From: a virus
Virus record (IMG/VR): IMGVR_UViG_3300032235_000310
Span: 1-21,159 of that record
Strand: one strand, 5' to 3'
DNA: 21,159 bases
Each line of letters starts with the position of its first letter. Positions within the stretch are counted from its first letter, which is position 1. The notes below the pieces were generated by a model that did not search any database, was not told where the DNA came from, and saw nothing but the letters and a program-made list of their open reading frames with translations. The position numbers and the translations under genes are program-made. Shown piece by piece: positions 5,067-12,130 of this stretch.

Positions 5067-5371
5067 TGAAATCACCAGCATGGACCCGTAAGGCGGGGCA
5101 GAACCCCAAGGGCGGCCTGAACGAGAAGGGCCGTGCATCTTACAAGGCTGCAACGGGTGGCACGTTGAAGCCTCCAGTGAAGTCGGGCGATAATCCTCGC
5201 CGTGCGAGTTTCCTTGCTCGCATGGGTGGTATGCCGGGGGCTGAGCGGGATGAAAAAGGACAGCCGACACGTCTTCTTTTATCGTTGCAAGCGTGGGGCG
5301 CCAGTTCTAAGGCGGATGCAAAGGCCAAGGCAAAAGCCATCTCCGCGCGAAATAAGGGAAAGAAGCCATGA
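5066..5371 (+). CDS. Small basic phage protein (DUF6321-like)
   Basis: The 101-residue product begins MKSPAWTRKAGQNPKGGLN and includes LKPPVKSGDNPRRASFLAR, PTRLLLSLQAWGAS and a Lys/Ala-rich tail. This string of motifs recurs in small proteins of many podoviruses next to terminase genes; I recall it as DUF6321. It is strongly basic, suggesting contact with nucleic acid, but no activity is established. The start shares bases with the terminase stop (TGATG), and its own stop overlaps the next start (ATGA), so the three are probably translated in series. The longer upstream open frame from 4967 runs inside the terminase gene and is not credible. Confidence 0.75.
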   Translation: MKSPAWTRKAGQNPKGGLNEKGRASYKAATGGTLKPPVKSGDNPRRASFLARMGGMPGAERDEKGQPTRLLLSLQAWGASSKADAKAKAKAISARNKGKKP

Positions 5372-5520
5372 AGAAGCCGGTCTGGAAGACGAAGGATCCT
5401 ACCAAGTCGGACAAGAAGCTGACTTCTTCCCAGAAGGCTTCCGCGAAGGCCGCAGCGAAGAAGGCGGGCCGAAGCTACCCGAACTTGGTCGATAACATGC
5501 GCGCTTCGCGCAAGAAGTAG
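5368..5520 (+). CDS. Very small Lys/Ala-rich phage protein, 50 residues
   Basis: ATGA overlap with the previous stop opens a 50-codon frame starting MKKPVWKTKDPTKSDKKL, followed by a Ser/Ala/Lys stretch and the conserved-looking end AGRSYPNLVDNMRASRKK. Similar short basic proteins ending in YPNLxDNMxAxRK often accompany the DUF6321-like gene in podoviruses. Nearly a third of the residues are Lys or Arg, so it may bind DNA or act as a packaged basic protein. The function is not known. The coupled start and the familiar ending make it likely to be real despite its length. Confidence 0.65.
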   Translation: MKKPVWKTKDPTKSDKKLTSSQKASAKAAAKKAGRSYPNLVDNMRASRKK

Positions 5521-5530
5521 GAGAACAGGC

Positions 5531-5770
5531 ATGTCGTCTTTTCTTGCGAATGGTAGGACTTGGGCTGACGCGGTTGCGATTACCAAGTCTGACACGGAGA
5601 GCAACGCGTTTTCCGGCATCTATGTCGGCGGGGCGGGGAACGTTACGGTTCTTACCGAAGAAGGTACGACTGTTACGTTTACCGCGCCTCCTGTTGGCAC
5701 TATAATCCCGATCCGCACGCAGAAGGTTTTGGCCTCTACGACGGCAACCCTTCTGGTTGGTTTCCGGTAA
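5531..5770 (+). CDS. Spike base protein (RCAP_Rcc01079-like family)
   Basis: The 79-residue product (start MSSFLANGRTWADAVAITKSD) is an all-beta protein with YVGGAGNVTVL, TVTFTAPPVGTIIPIRTQKV and a closing ATLLVGFR. These elements match the small spike-base family named after the Rhodobacter capsulatus gene transfer agent, which is also common in alphaproteobacterial phages. It probably forms the attachment base for a receptor-binding spike or fibre. That fits its place 12 bp before the large fibre gene. GGAG about nine bases before the ATG supports the start. The family call rests on remembered motifs. Confidence 0.65.
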   Translation: MSSFLANGRTWADAVAITKSDTESNAFSGIYVGGAGNVTVLTEEGTTVTFTAPPVGTIIPIRTQKVLASTTATLLVGFR

Positions 5771-5782
5771 TGGAGAATTGAC

Positions 5783-8461
5783 GTGTCCGACATTGATCTG
5801 AAGACGCTTCCGCCGGACACGAATATCCCGACGACCGGCTATCTGTTCGGTGCGGACAACCAGACGACGAATACGCCGAGCGTGTACCCCGTGACTGTGG
5901 TTGCGGATGCAGTCGTTCAGATCATTGGTAACCTTGTTGGCCCTACCGGCCCTGCTGGCACGGCTGGGCCTACGGGGCCGACGGGAGTTGCGGGGGCAAC
6001 TGGGGCTACTGGTCCAACCGGTCCTACAGGGGCTGCTTCTACCGTTGCTGGACCTACCGGACCGACGGGTGTTGCGGGGGCTACTGGACCTACCGGCATT
6101 GGCGGCCCTACCGGCCCCACTGGCTCGCCCGGAGATGGCATCACCTACAAGGGAACGGTTGCCACGGTAGGCAATCTTCCTTCGTCTGGTAATGCTGCGG
6201 GTGACGCGTATGTCGTCACCGCTGACAATCATTTGTACATCTGGAACGGCTCTGTCTGGACCGACGCAGGACTTGTTTCAACCGGGATTACCGGTCCTAC
6301 CGGTCCTACTGGGCCGACGGGTGCTGCGGGGGCTACTGGAGGTGTCGGTCCTACCGGGCCAACTGGCGCGGCTTCTACGGTTGCCGGACCAACTGGGCCT
6401 ACGGGTGCTTCCGGTACGTCCGTTGGCCTGACGACATTCCTTGACGGCGCCACGGCTACCGGGCCGCAGGCTTACAATCTTCTTGTCGTCCCCAATACCG
6501 GGACGCAGACGACCCTCACCCGCACGACCAATTCCAGCTCCGGTGTGCTTCTCGGCTCGTTTGTCACGCCTGCTGGCGTCCCGAGCAACACGTCTTTCGT
6601 GGGCGGGCTGTGGACCCTCCACGCTTGGATAAGCCATCAAGCAGGCGGCAACACCTTCCGCTTCTGGATTGAGGTGCAGGAAGTCGCGTCGAACGGGACT
6701 ACGGTTCTCCAGACCCTTGCGACTGGAGATTATGCTTCTGGAACTCCTGTTACGTCCGCAACAGCGTCGATACTTGAGTCCGATCTATTTGTCCCGTCTT
6801 CTACTCTGGCAAGCACGTCAAGCCGCATCCTTGTGAACGTCTACGTGCAGGCCCAGAGCGGAACGCCTGACGCGATCCTCTACATGCGCGGCAATACGCA
6901 GTCCCATGTTGTGACGACGATTGCGTACAATGTGGCTGGGCCTACCGGGCCGACTGGACCTACCGGAGCATCTCCTACTGTTGGCGGCTCCACCGCGCAG
7001 ATCCTGTACAACAACGCTGGTTCCATTGGCGGCGTTTCGACCTTCACGACGGATGGAACTTCGCTTACGCTAAGCGGTTCAACGTCGGGTAATTTATTCA
7101 GGATTACGCAGACGGGTTCAGGTAATGCTTTCGTTGTTGAAGACGAAACGAACCCTGATAGCACGCCTTTTGTAGTGACAGCGGCGGGGGATGTTGGCGT
7201 CGGAACGTCGTCGCCCACCCGTAAACTCTCCGTAGACGGCGGAAACCTGTCGGTAACGAACGCCACCTACGCCTTTGCGGAAATCAACTCCGGCACTGTT
7301 CAGGGGCAGTTTGCGGCAAATGCGGGCGGCACATTAGACATCCGCGCGGTGTCTAATCACGCGATGTTGCTGTATACCAACAACACCGAGCGCGTGCGGA
7401 TCGACACGTCCGGGAACGTGGGCGTCGGAACGTCGTCGCCCACGACAAAACTAGACGTTGCCTCTGCTGGCACGACATCCACCATCATACAGACGCGAAA
7501 CGGGACAACCAGCGTCTACCTCGACGCCAATAACGGGTACTCCTACCTTAACACCTTTACCAACCACCCCATGTTGTTCGGCACGAACAACGCCGAGCGT
7601 ATGCGCATCGCCGCCTCCGGGAATGTCGGGATTGGAATTAATGCCCCTCTTTTCAAGTTGGATGTCAGAGGCGGCGACGGAACCATTGGAAACTTCGTTG
7701 GCGCTGGGGGGAGTTTCCACGGTCTTGCTGTGTCAGCGTCCGACGCCTCGGCGTCAAATTATCGTGGGATATTTTACGACGTTCGTAACGAGAATGGCCT
7801 CCCTGTCGCCAATATGTTGGCAGATGTACTTACAGATGGGGGTTCGGCTTGGGCTTGGACCACCGCCCCAGCAGGTTCTCGCACGTCTGATCGACGTGTC
7901 GAGCGTATGCGCATTACGGGCGACGGCAACGTGGGCATCGGGACTTCAACTCCCGACGTGATCCGCTTGCGTGTAAAGGGTGTGAACACAACGAGTTCGA
8001 ACTTCGCTTTTTACGCGGAAAACTCGGCCAACGCAGATTTATTCTACGTCAGAAACGACGGTTTTATCGCAACCGGCACGGGTGCAAACTCCCCGTTTAA
8101 TTTAACAACCGGTTCGGCGGCAAATCTGGTTATTTCAACTGGTGGTGTGCTTTCTCGCTCCACGTCTTCTATCAAGTACAAGACAGATGTTCAGGCGGCG
8201 ACCCACGGCCTTACCGAACTCATGACCCTTCGCCCCGTCACCTACAAGGGCAAGAACGACGGGGATACTGTCTTTGGTGGTTTGATTGCTGAAGAGGTTC
8301 ATGCAGCGGGCCTGACTGAGTTTGTGCAGTACGCGGACGATGGGTCTCCAGACTCTCTAGCTTATGGGAACATGGTCTCTCTCTGCATCAAGGCCATCCA
8401 ACAGCAGCAGGCTCAGATTGGAGACCTCAAGGTTCGCGTCGCAACTTTGGAGGCACGCTGA
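5783..8461 (+). CDS. Collagen-like tail fibre with S74 intramolecular chaperone
   Basis: This 892-residue protein is a probable receptor-binding fibre. Residues 1-52 are likely the virion anchor. Gly-Pro-Thr collagen-like blocks occur at about 53-117, 170-211 and 385-396. A module found in many fibres (ITYKGTVATVGNLPSSG, then DAYVVTADNHLYIWNGSVW) lies between the first two. Residues 212-384 form a beta-rich domain. Four NVGxGTSSP-KLxV type repeats follow near 472, 546, 615 and 716. The last 100 residues are an S74 chaperone of endosialidase: Ser795 and Lys800 align with the self-cleavage Ser/Lys pair, with ALRPVTYK-like and FGGLIAEEV motifs and a C-terminal coiled coil. The chaperone assembles the trimer and then cuts itself off. 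The start is GTG at 5783 with GGAGA six bases upstream. Confidence 0.9.
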   Translation: MSDIDLKTLPPDTNIPTTGYLFGADNQTTNTPSVYPVTVVADAVVQIIGNLVGPTGPAGTAGPTGPTGVAGATGATGPTGPTGAASTVAGPTGPTGVAGATGPTGIGGPTGPTGSPGDGITYKGTVATVGNLPSSGNAAGDAYVVTADNHLYIWNGSVWTDAGLVSTGITGPTGPTGPTGAAGATGGVGPTGPTGAASTVAGPTGPTGASGTSVGLTTFLDGATATGPQAYNLLVVPNTGTQTTLTRTTNSSSGVLLGSFVTPAGVPSNTSFVGGLWTLHAWISHQAGGNTFRFWIEVQEVASNGTTVLQTLATGDYASGTPVTSATASILESDLFVPSSTLASTSSRILVNVYVQAQSGTPDAILYMRGNTQSHVVTTIAYNVAGPTGPTGPTGASPTVGGSTAQILYNNAGSIGGVSTFTTDGTSLTLSGSTSGNLFRITQTGSGNAFVVEDETNPDSTPFVVTAAGDVGVGTSSPTRKLSVDGGNLSVTNATYAFAEINSGTVQGQFAANAGGTLDIRAVSNHAMLLYTNNTERVRIDTSGNVGVGTSSPTTKLDVASAGTTSTIIQTRNGTTSVYLDANNGYSYLNTFTNHPMLFGTNNAERMRIAASGNVGIGINAPLFKLDVRGGDGTIGNFVGAGGSFHGLAVSASDASASNYRGIFYDVRNENGLPVANMLADVLTDGGSAWAWTTAPAGSRTSDRRVERMRITGDGNVGIGTSTPDVIRLRVKGVNTTSSNFAFYAENSANADLFYVRNDGFIATGTGANSPFNLTTGSAANLVISTGGVLSRSTSSIKYKTDVQAATHGLTELMTLRPVTYKGKNDGDTVFGGLIAEEVHAAGLTEFVQYADDGSPDSLAYGNMVSLCIKAIQQQQAQIGDLKVRVATLEAR
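5939..6415 (+). repeat. Collagen-like GPT repeat blocks
   Basis: Degenerate 9-base units encoding Gly-Pro-Thr/Gly-Ala-Thr fill 5939-6133 and 6290-6415, with a short third block at 6935-6969. Codons vary between units, so selection is on protein rather than recent DNA expansion. In phage fibres such triplets form collagen-like trimeric shafts. Confidence 0.85.
7196..7443 (+). repeat. 23-bp exact direct repeat within fibre gene
   Basis: The same 23 bases, starting GGCGTCGGAACG, occur at 7196-7218 and 7421-7443, encoding GVGTSSPT in two successive fibre modules. The near-identical DNA in a region where the other two modules have diverged suggests recent duplication or recombination between modules. 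Confidence 0.7.
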
Positions 8462-8478
8462 TAAAGGCAGATGTCTAC

Positions 8479-8571
8479 ATGACACAAGACATGGCTCGCG
8501 CTTTGGCAGAAGCTGGTTATATGACAGTTGCAGAGTACATCAGGCTCTGTGAAGAAAACGGATGGGGTTAG
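8479..8571 (+). CDS. 30-residue phage peptide (candidate small gene)
   Basis: The frame encodes MTQDMARALAEAGYMTV followed by AEYIRLCEENGWG. The ending (V-EYIRLCEENGW) resembles very small proteins that follow fibre genes in other podoviruses. AAGG lies about ten bases before the ATG. It fills the otherwise empty space between the fibre gene and the next gene, with two bases between its stop and the next ATG. Function unknown; an amphipathic helix is likely. Moderately sure it is real because of position and the familiar ending. Confidence 0.5.
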   Translation: MTQDMARALAEAGYMTVAEYIRLCEENGWG

Positions 8572-8573
8572 GC

Positions 8574-8897
8574 ATGGCTATCGCATACTCTTGGACCTTC
8601 CCGCAGTTCGACGTGGCTCCGTCCGAGGACGGCTTGAGCGAGGTCGTGAAGACGATCCACTGGCGTCTCGACGCCATCGACGCGGGCATCACCGCTGGCG
8701 CTTACGGCACCGTTGCTCTTGGCGAGCCCTCGCCTGACAACTTCACCCCATATGCCGACATTACGGAGCAGTGGGCTATCGATCAGACTTCCGCTTTGAT
8801 CGACCTTCCAGCTGTGCAGGCTGCCCTTGCTGGCGAGATCGCAAGGAAAAAGAACCCGCCCGTGGTTCCGATGATGCCTCCGTTCGCTCAGAGCTGA
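8574..8897 (+). CDS. Conserved tail-associated protein (DUF7936-like)
   Basis: The 107-residue protein starts MAIAYSWTFPQFDVAPSEDG and continues VVKTIHWRLDAIDAG, YGTVALG and NFTPYADITEQ. This pattern (YSWTFPQ, then KTIHWRxxA, YGTVxLG, F-PY-d-T) is characteristic of a small family in cyanophages and T7-like podoviruses, DUF7936 in my memory, usually found close to tail genes. No biochemical role is established; it may decorate or assist tail fibres. ATG at 8574 follows the previous stop by two bases; an upstream in-frame ATG at 8562 overlaps the preceding frame and is less likely. The ribosome binding site is weak, which fits coupling to the gene before. Confidence 0.75.
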   Translation: MAIAYSWTFPQFDVAPSEDGLSEVVKTIHWRLDAIDAGITAGAYGTVALGEPSPDNFTPYADITEQWAIDQTSALIDLPAVQAALAGEIARKKNPPVVPMMPPFAQS

Positions 8898-8904
8898 TGA
8901 TCTT

Positions 8905-9963
8905 ATGAAGATTTGCGTGTACGCCATATCCAAGAACGAAGAGCACTTCGTAGAGCGTTTCTGTGAAAGCGCAAAAGATGCCGATCTGATCCTCATCGCA
9001 GATACGGGGTCAACTGATGGCACAGACAGAAAGGCTCGTGAGTGCGGGGCTGTCGTACACGACATCTGCATTTCTCCTTGGCGCTTTGATCTTGCCCGGA
9101 ACGCTGCTCTGGCCCTTGTGCCACGCGCTTTCGACGTGTGCATCTCTCTGGACCTAGACGAGGTTCTAGAGCCAGGATGGCGCGAAGAGATTGAGCGCGT
9201 CTGGAAGCTGGGAGAGACTACGCGGCTTCGGTATCTGTTCGACTGGGGATGCGGGATTAAGTTCCGCTACGAAAAGATCCACGCTCGCCACGGCTACCGC
9301 TGGCATCATCCCTGCCATGAATATCCGGTTCCTGATGGGCGCATTGAGGAGGTTTGGGCGGAAACCGATAGCCTCCTCGTGTCGCACCATCCGGATCCCA
9401 CCAAGAGCCGTGGCCAGTACCTCGACCTTCTCACGCTGTCCGTGAAGGAAGACCCGCACTGCCCGCGCAACGCCTTTTACTACGCACGCGAGTTGACGTT
9501 CCATTACCGATGGGCTGATGCGATCACCGCGTTGAAGTCCTACTTGGATCTGCCGGGTGCGACGTGGCCTAACGAGCGCGCCTACGCCATGCGGTTGCTT
9601 GGAAAAGCTCACGAAGAGACTGGCAGCCCGCAAGATGCCGAGAAATGGTTTCATGCGGCGTGCGCTGAAGCTCCGAACACACGCGAGCCGTGGTGCGATC
9701 TGTCTATGCTGATGTATCGCCAGCATCGCTGGGAAGAGTGCTTCGCTTTTTCCATGCGTGCGCTGCGGATCAAGCATAAGGAATTGGTCTACACCTGCGA
9801 TCCTGCGGTTTGGGGACATTGGCCGCACGATCTGGCCTCCATTTCCGCTTGGCATCTTGGCCTGAAGGATCTCGCTATTGAGCAGGCTAAGATTTGTGTA
9901 GAATTGAGCCCGGACGATGAGAGGCTTAAGGCGAACTTGGATTTTTGCCTGAAGGAGTTGTGA
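8905..9963 (+). CDS. GT2-type glycosyltransferase with C-terminal TPR repeats
   Basis: The 352-residue enzyme should transfer a sugar from a nucleotide-sugar donor to an acceptor glycan or protein in the cytoplasm. The GT-A fold is shown by the opening KICVYAISKNEEHFVERF, nucleotide-binding IADTGSTDGT at about 31-40, and metal-binding SLDLDEVLEPGW at 81-92 (DxD-type). Helical pairs from about residue 190 (ARELTFHYRWADAITAL, AMRLLGKAHEETGSPQDAEKWF, CDLSMLMYRQHRWEEC, HLGLKDLAIEQAKICVELSP) are tetratricopeptide-like and probably bind the acceptor or a partner. It opens a four-gene block with a cysteine-rich protein, a beta-propeller and a second transferase. Its stop overlaps the next start (TGATG). 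Donor and acceptor cannot be read from the sequence. Confidence 0.85.
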   Translation: MKICVYAISKNEEHFVERFCESAKDADLILIADTGSTDGTDRKARECGAVVHDICISPWRFDLARNAALALVPRAFDVCISLDLDEVLEPGWREEIERVWKLGETTRLRYLFDWGCGIKFRYEKIHARHGYRWHHPCHEYPVPDGRIEEVWAETDSLLVSHHPDPTKSRGQYLDLLTLSVKEDPHCPRNAFYYARELTFHYRWADAITALKSYLDLPGATWPNERAYAMRLLGKAHEETGSPQDAEKWFHAACAEAPNTREPWCDLSMLMYRQHRWEECFAFSMRALRIKHKELVYTCDPAVWGHWPHDLASISAWHLGLKDLAIEQAKICVELSPDDERLKANLDFCLKEL

Positions 9964-10460
9964 TGCCTGAGATGCCAAACGGTCTTCTTTCGCCGCGAAT
10001 GAAAGAAATGATGGGCGAGGGCGAGATGGATCGTTCCTGCCCGATGGCTACTCGTGACATCACGCTGAACCTCAAGAACCGGGGTAAGGCGATTGATAAG
10101 GCGTCCTACGGGCCGATGAACCCGAACGAGCCTAACGAGGCGTATTGGTCGAAGCTGGCGTCTAAGTGGGATGTTCTCCCCGAAGAGGCCAAGACGATGC
10201 GTTGCGGCAACTGTGCGGCGTTCAACCAGACTGACCGCATGGAGAAGTGCATTGAGGCCGGTATCTCCGAGGACATGAAGGACGCCATGGATGTTGTGGA
10301 GGCTGGTGACCTCGGCTTCTGCGAAATCTTCGACTTCAAATGCGCCTCTGACCGAACCTGCGCGGCATGGATCGTCGGCGGACCGATTGAGGGCGAAGAA
10401 GACGGCGAAGAGGAAGAAGGTGAGGAAGGCGAGTACGAGGACGAAGAGGAGTACAAATGA
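9963..10460 (+). CDS. Cysteine-rich, possibly Fe-S (HiPIP-like) phage protein
   Basis: The 165-residue protein contains DITLNLKNRGKAID, a YGPMNPN segment, then seven Cys at 26, 81, 84, 96, 120, 127 and 133. The order CxxCxxF, Cys 96, GFCEIF (Cys 120) recalls high-potential iron-sulfur proteins, and the end of the domain is RTCAAWIVGGPI. Similar proteins occur in other phages near structural genes; I know no proven role. Metal or Fe-S binding is inference. The last 24 residues are almost all Glu, Gly, Asp and Tyr, a disordered acidic tail. The gene is coupled on both sides: TGATG at its start and ATGA at its end. The ATG at 9963 is preferred over an earlier in-frame start at 9945. Confidence 0.75.
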   Translation: MPEMPNGLLSPRMKEMMGEGEMDRSCPMATRDITLNLKNRGKAIDKASYGPMNPNEPNEAYWSKLASKWDVLPEEAKTMRCGNCAAFNQTDRMEKCIEAGISEDMKDAMDVVEAGDLGFCEIFDFKCASDRTCAAWIVGGPIEGEEDGEEEEGEEGEYEDEEEYK

Positions 10461-11344
10461 TCCTCACGCAGATGGGCGAAGCGTTCACGCGGGTTGAGAT
10501 ACCCGCGTTGACGCAGTATCTCCCATGCAACCCTTCGTTCGCAGTCTATGGGTTCGAGTACCTCGCCACGGTTCGCGGCTGCAATTACGACTTGCAGCGT
10601 GGGTATCACTTCACCATCGGCTCTGCGCCGTCGAGGACGCCTGATAGCCAGAACTATATCGCGTACTTCTCGCGCGATATGGAGCTTCGCAGCTATTGGT
10701 TCCTTGAGGACAGGCATCTCCGTAAGGATGAGCGCGCCTTAGACGGGATCGAAGACCTACGGCTGTTCGTCCATCAAGGGTCGCCTCGCGTTCTCGGCTC
10801 TGCGTTGCATTATACGCCAACGCCGAAAAACACGATGGTCCTTTGCTGGATGGACGACGACCGACTGGCCGATCCGGTGTTCATCAAGTCCCCGAAAGCA
10901 GCAGCAGTTGAGAAAAACTGGATGCCGTTGGTTCGCGGGAATGACCTGTATTTCGTCTACTTCGTCGCGCCGTTCGAGCTTTACAAGCTGGATGGCGACG
11001 AGTTGAAGCTCGTGGACAAGGCCCCGCCATTGGACGGTTGGTCCACCGACTTGTCGGGATCTTCCTGCGTCTGTCCGTATGAGGACGGCTATATCGCGGT
11101 GATCCACAACAAGACCATCGACCACAGGAAGCGGCTGCACTTCTATCGCCACTTCCTTGTCCTGTTCGATGCAGACATGCGCCCCAAGAAGATCAGCAGA
11201 AAGTTCTCCTTCGAGGAGGAACGTGTAGAGTTCTGTTCAGGACTTGCCATAGACGGCAATAATGTCGTCTTCAGCTATGGACTTATGGACCAGAAAGCTG
11301 TGATCCTCAGAATGTCCAAAGACAGTTTGAGGAGGCTGTTTTGA
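10457..11344 (+). CDS. GH130-like five-bladed beta-propeller, glycan-related
   Basis: The 295-residue product lacks a signal peptide and is beta-rich throughout. Its C-terminal part (HFYRHFLVLFDADMRPKKIS, then FSFEEERVEFCSGLAIDG and VVFSYGLMDQKAVILRM) matches the pattern of GH130 mannoside phosphorylase-like and related propellers that are often encoded beside glycosyltransferases. Such proteins cleave or phosphorolyse beta-mannosides, or only bind sugars. Catalytic competence cannot be judged without an alignment. It lies between two glycosyltransferases and is joined to both by 4-base overlaps (ATGA before, TTGA after), implying a common pathway. Alternative: a sugar-binding domain without catalysis. 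Confidence 0.65.
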   Translation: MILTQMGEAFTRVEIPALTQYLPCNPSFAVYGFEYLATVRGCNYDLQRGYHFTIGSAPSRTPDSQNYIAYFSRDMELRSYWFLEDRHLRKDERALDGIEDLRLFVHQGSPRVLGSALHYTPTPKNTMVLCWMDDDRLADPVFIKSPKAAAVEKNWMPLVRGNDLYFVYFVAPFELYKLDGDELKLVDKAPPLDGWSTDLSGSSCVCPYEDGYIAVIHNKTIDHRKRLHFYRHFLVLFDADMRPKKISRKFSFEEERVEFCSGLAIDGNNVVFSYGLMDQKAVILRMSKDSLRRLF

Positions 11345-11997
11345 ACCTATCAATCTGCATACCTGCGCGGGAGACTGTCCATTCGTTCTTCGCCTACGAT
11401 CTGGCGATGCTGTCGATGTACTTCTACGCGAAGGCTCCCGAAGGCTCAGCGATTAACCTTCATATGGTGAACGGAACGCTGATCGCTGACCAGCGCCAGA
11501 AGCTCGCGATGCTGGCCTTGCAGCACAAGGCCGACTACGCGCTGTTTTTGGATAGCGACATGCGGTTCCCGCGCGATCTGGCCCAGCGACTGATCGCTCG
11601 CGACAAGGACATCGTGGCCTGCAACTACTCGACCCGCAGGATGCCGCCTAAGACCGTCGCGTGGTCCGACTTCTCCATGATGGAGTTTGTGACTTCGCAT
11701 GATCGCGAAGGCGTCGAGGTGGTGGACGCCATCGGCATGGGCGCGATGCTGGTCAAGACAGAGGTCTTCCAGAAGCTGCCGCAGCCTTGGTTCCAGGTCG
11801 TCTATTCCAAGTCCGCGCGGGCGTTCATTGGCGAAGACATCTACTTCTGCCAGCTTGCCAAGGCGCACGGGTTCAGGGTGCATGTGGACCATGACGCCAG
11901 CAAGCTCATCAGGCATATAGGTTCCTTCGAGTTCAGCCACGAGCATGTGGCTGCTTGCCAGGAGAAAGACGATGAAGGGTCAGAAGAAAGTTGCTAA
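11341..11997 (+). CDS. Second glycosyltransferase (GT-A fold)
   Basis: The 218-residue protein begins NLSICIPARETVHSFFAYD and has ALFLDSDMRFP (DSD at 71-73, the metal/nucleotide-sugar motif). IGMGAMLVKTEVF and the acceptor-side motif GEDIYFCQLAKAHGF (164-178) follow, and then SKLIRHIGS. This is the layout of short GT-A transferases common in phages. It probably acts with the first transferase and the propeller on the same glycan. The start is TTG at 11341, supported by AGGAGG five bases upstream and a TTGA overlap with the preceding stop. The last residues (DDEGSEESC) are read through the ribosome binding site and start of the next gene, a 26-base overlap. Confidence 0.8.
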   Translation: MNLSICIPARETVHSFFAYDLAMLSMYFYAKAPEGSAINLHMVNGTLIADQRQKLAMLALQHKADYALFLDSDMRFPRDLAQRLIARDKDIVACNYSTRRMPPKTVAWSDFSMMEFVTSHDREGVEVVDAIGMGAMLVKTEVFQKLPQPWFQVVYSKSARAFIGEDIYFCQLAKAHGFRVHVDHDASKLIRHIGSFEFSHEHVAACQEKDDEGSEESC

Positions 11998-12127
11998 GGT
12001 TATGCGGGAATACAAGGGTGGCTCACTTCATAGTGGAAAGGGCGGCCCTGTGGTAAAGTCACGCAAGCAGGCGGTAGCGATTGCCCTCTCAGAGGCTGGG
12101 ATGGCGAAGAAGAAAAAGGGAAAGTGA
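11972..12127 (+). CDS. Small basic protein (DUF6496-like)
   Basis: The 51-residue protein starts MKGQKKVAKVMREYKGGSL, followed by HSGKGGPVVKSRKQAVAIAL. The string VMxEfKxGxLHSGxxgPVVKSRKQAIAIALSEA is the signature of DUF6496, a family of tiny basic proteins found in phages and bacteria with no defined function. Its C terminus is MAKKKKGK. AGGAG lies seven bases before the ATG at 11972, inside the 3' end of the glycosyltransferase gene. A longer in-frame start at 11945 lacks such a site. It precedes the portal gene by three bases. Confidence 0.8.
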   Translation: MKGQKKVAKVMREYKGGSLHSGKGGPVVKSRKQAVAIALSEAGMAKKKKGK

Positions 12128-12130
12128 GCG

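Noticed and set aside
5399-6232. 277-codon minus-strand frame rich in Arg/Ser
   Set aside because: Runs antisense across three genes, including the first collagen-like block, with low-complexity content typical of a shadow frame.
5939-6415. Regular short repeats resembling a CRISPR array
   Set aside because: Repeats are 9-base coding units for Gly-Pro-Thr within an open fibre gene, with no constant repeat/spacer lengths.
9166-9978. 270-codon minus-strand frame
   Set aside because: Antisense to the GT2 glycosyltransferase, which has clear motifs; no domain in the shadow.
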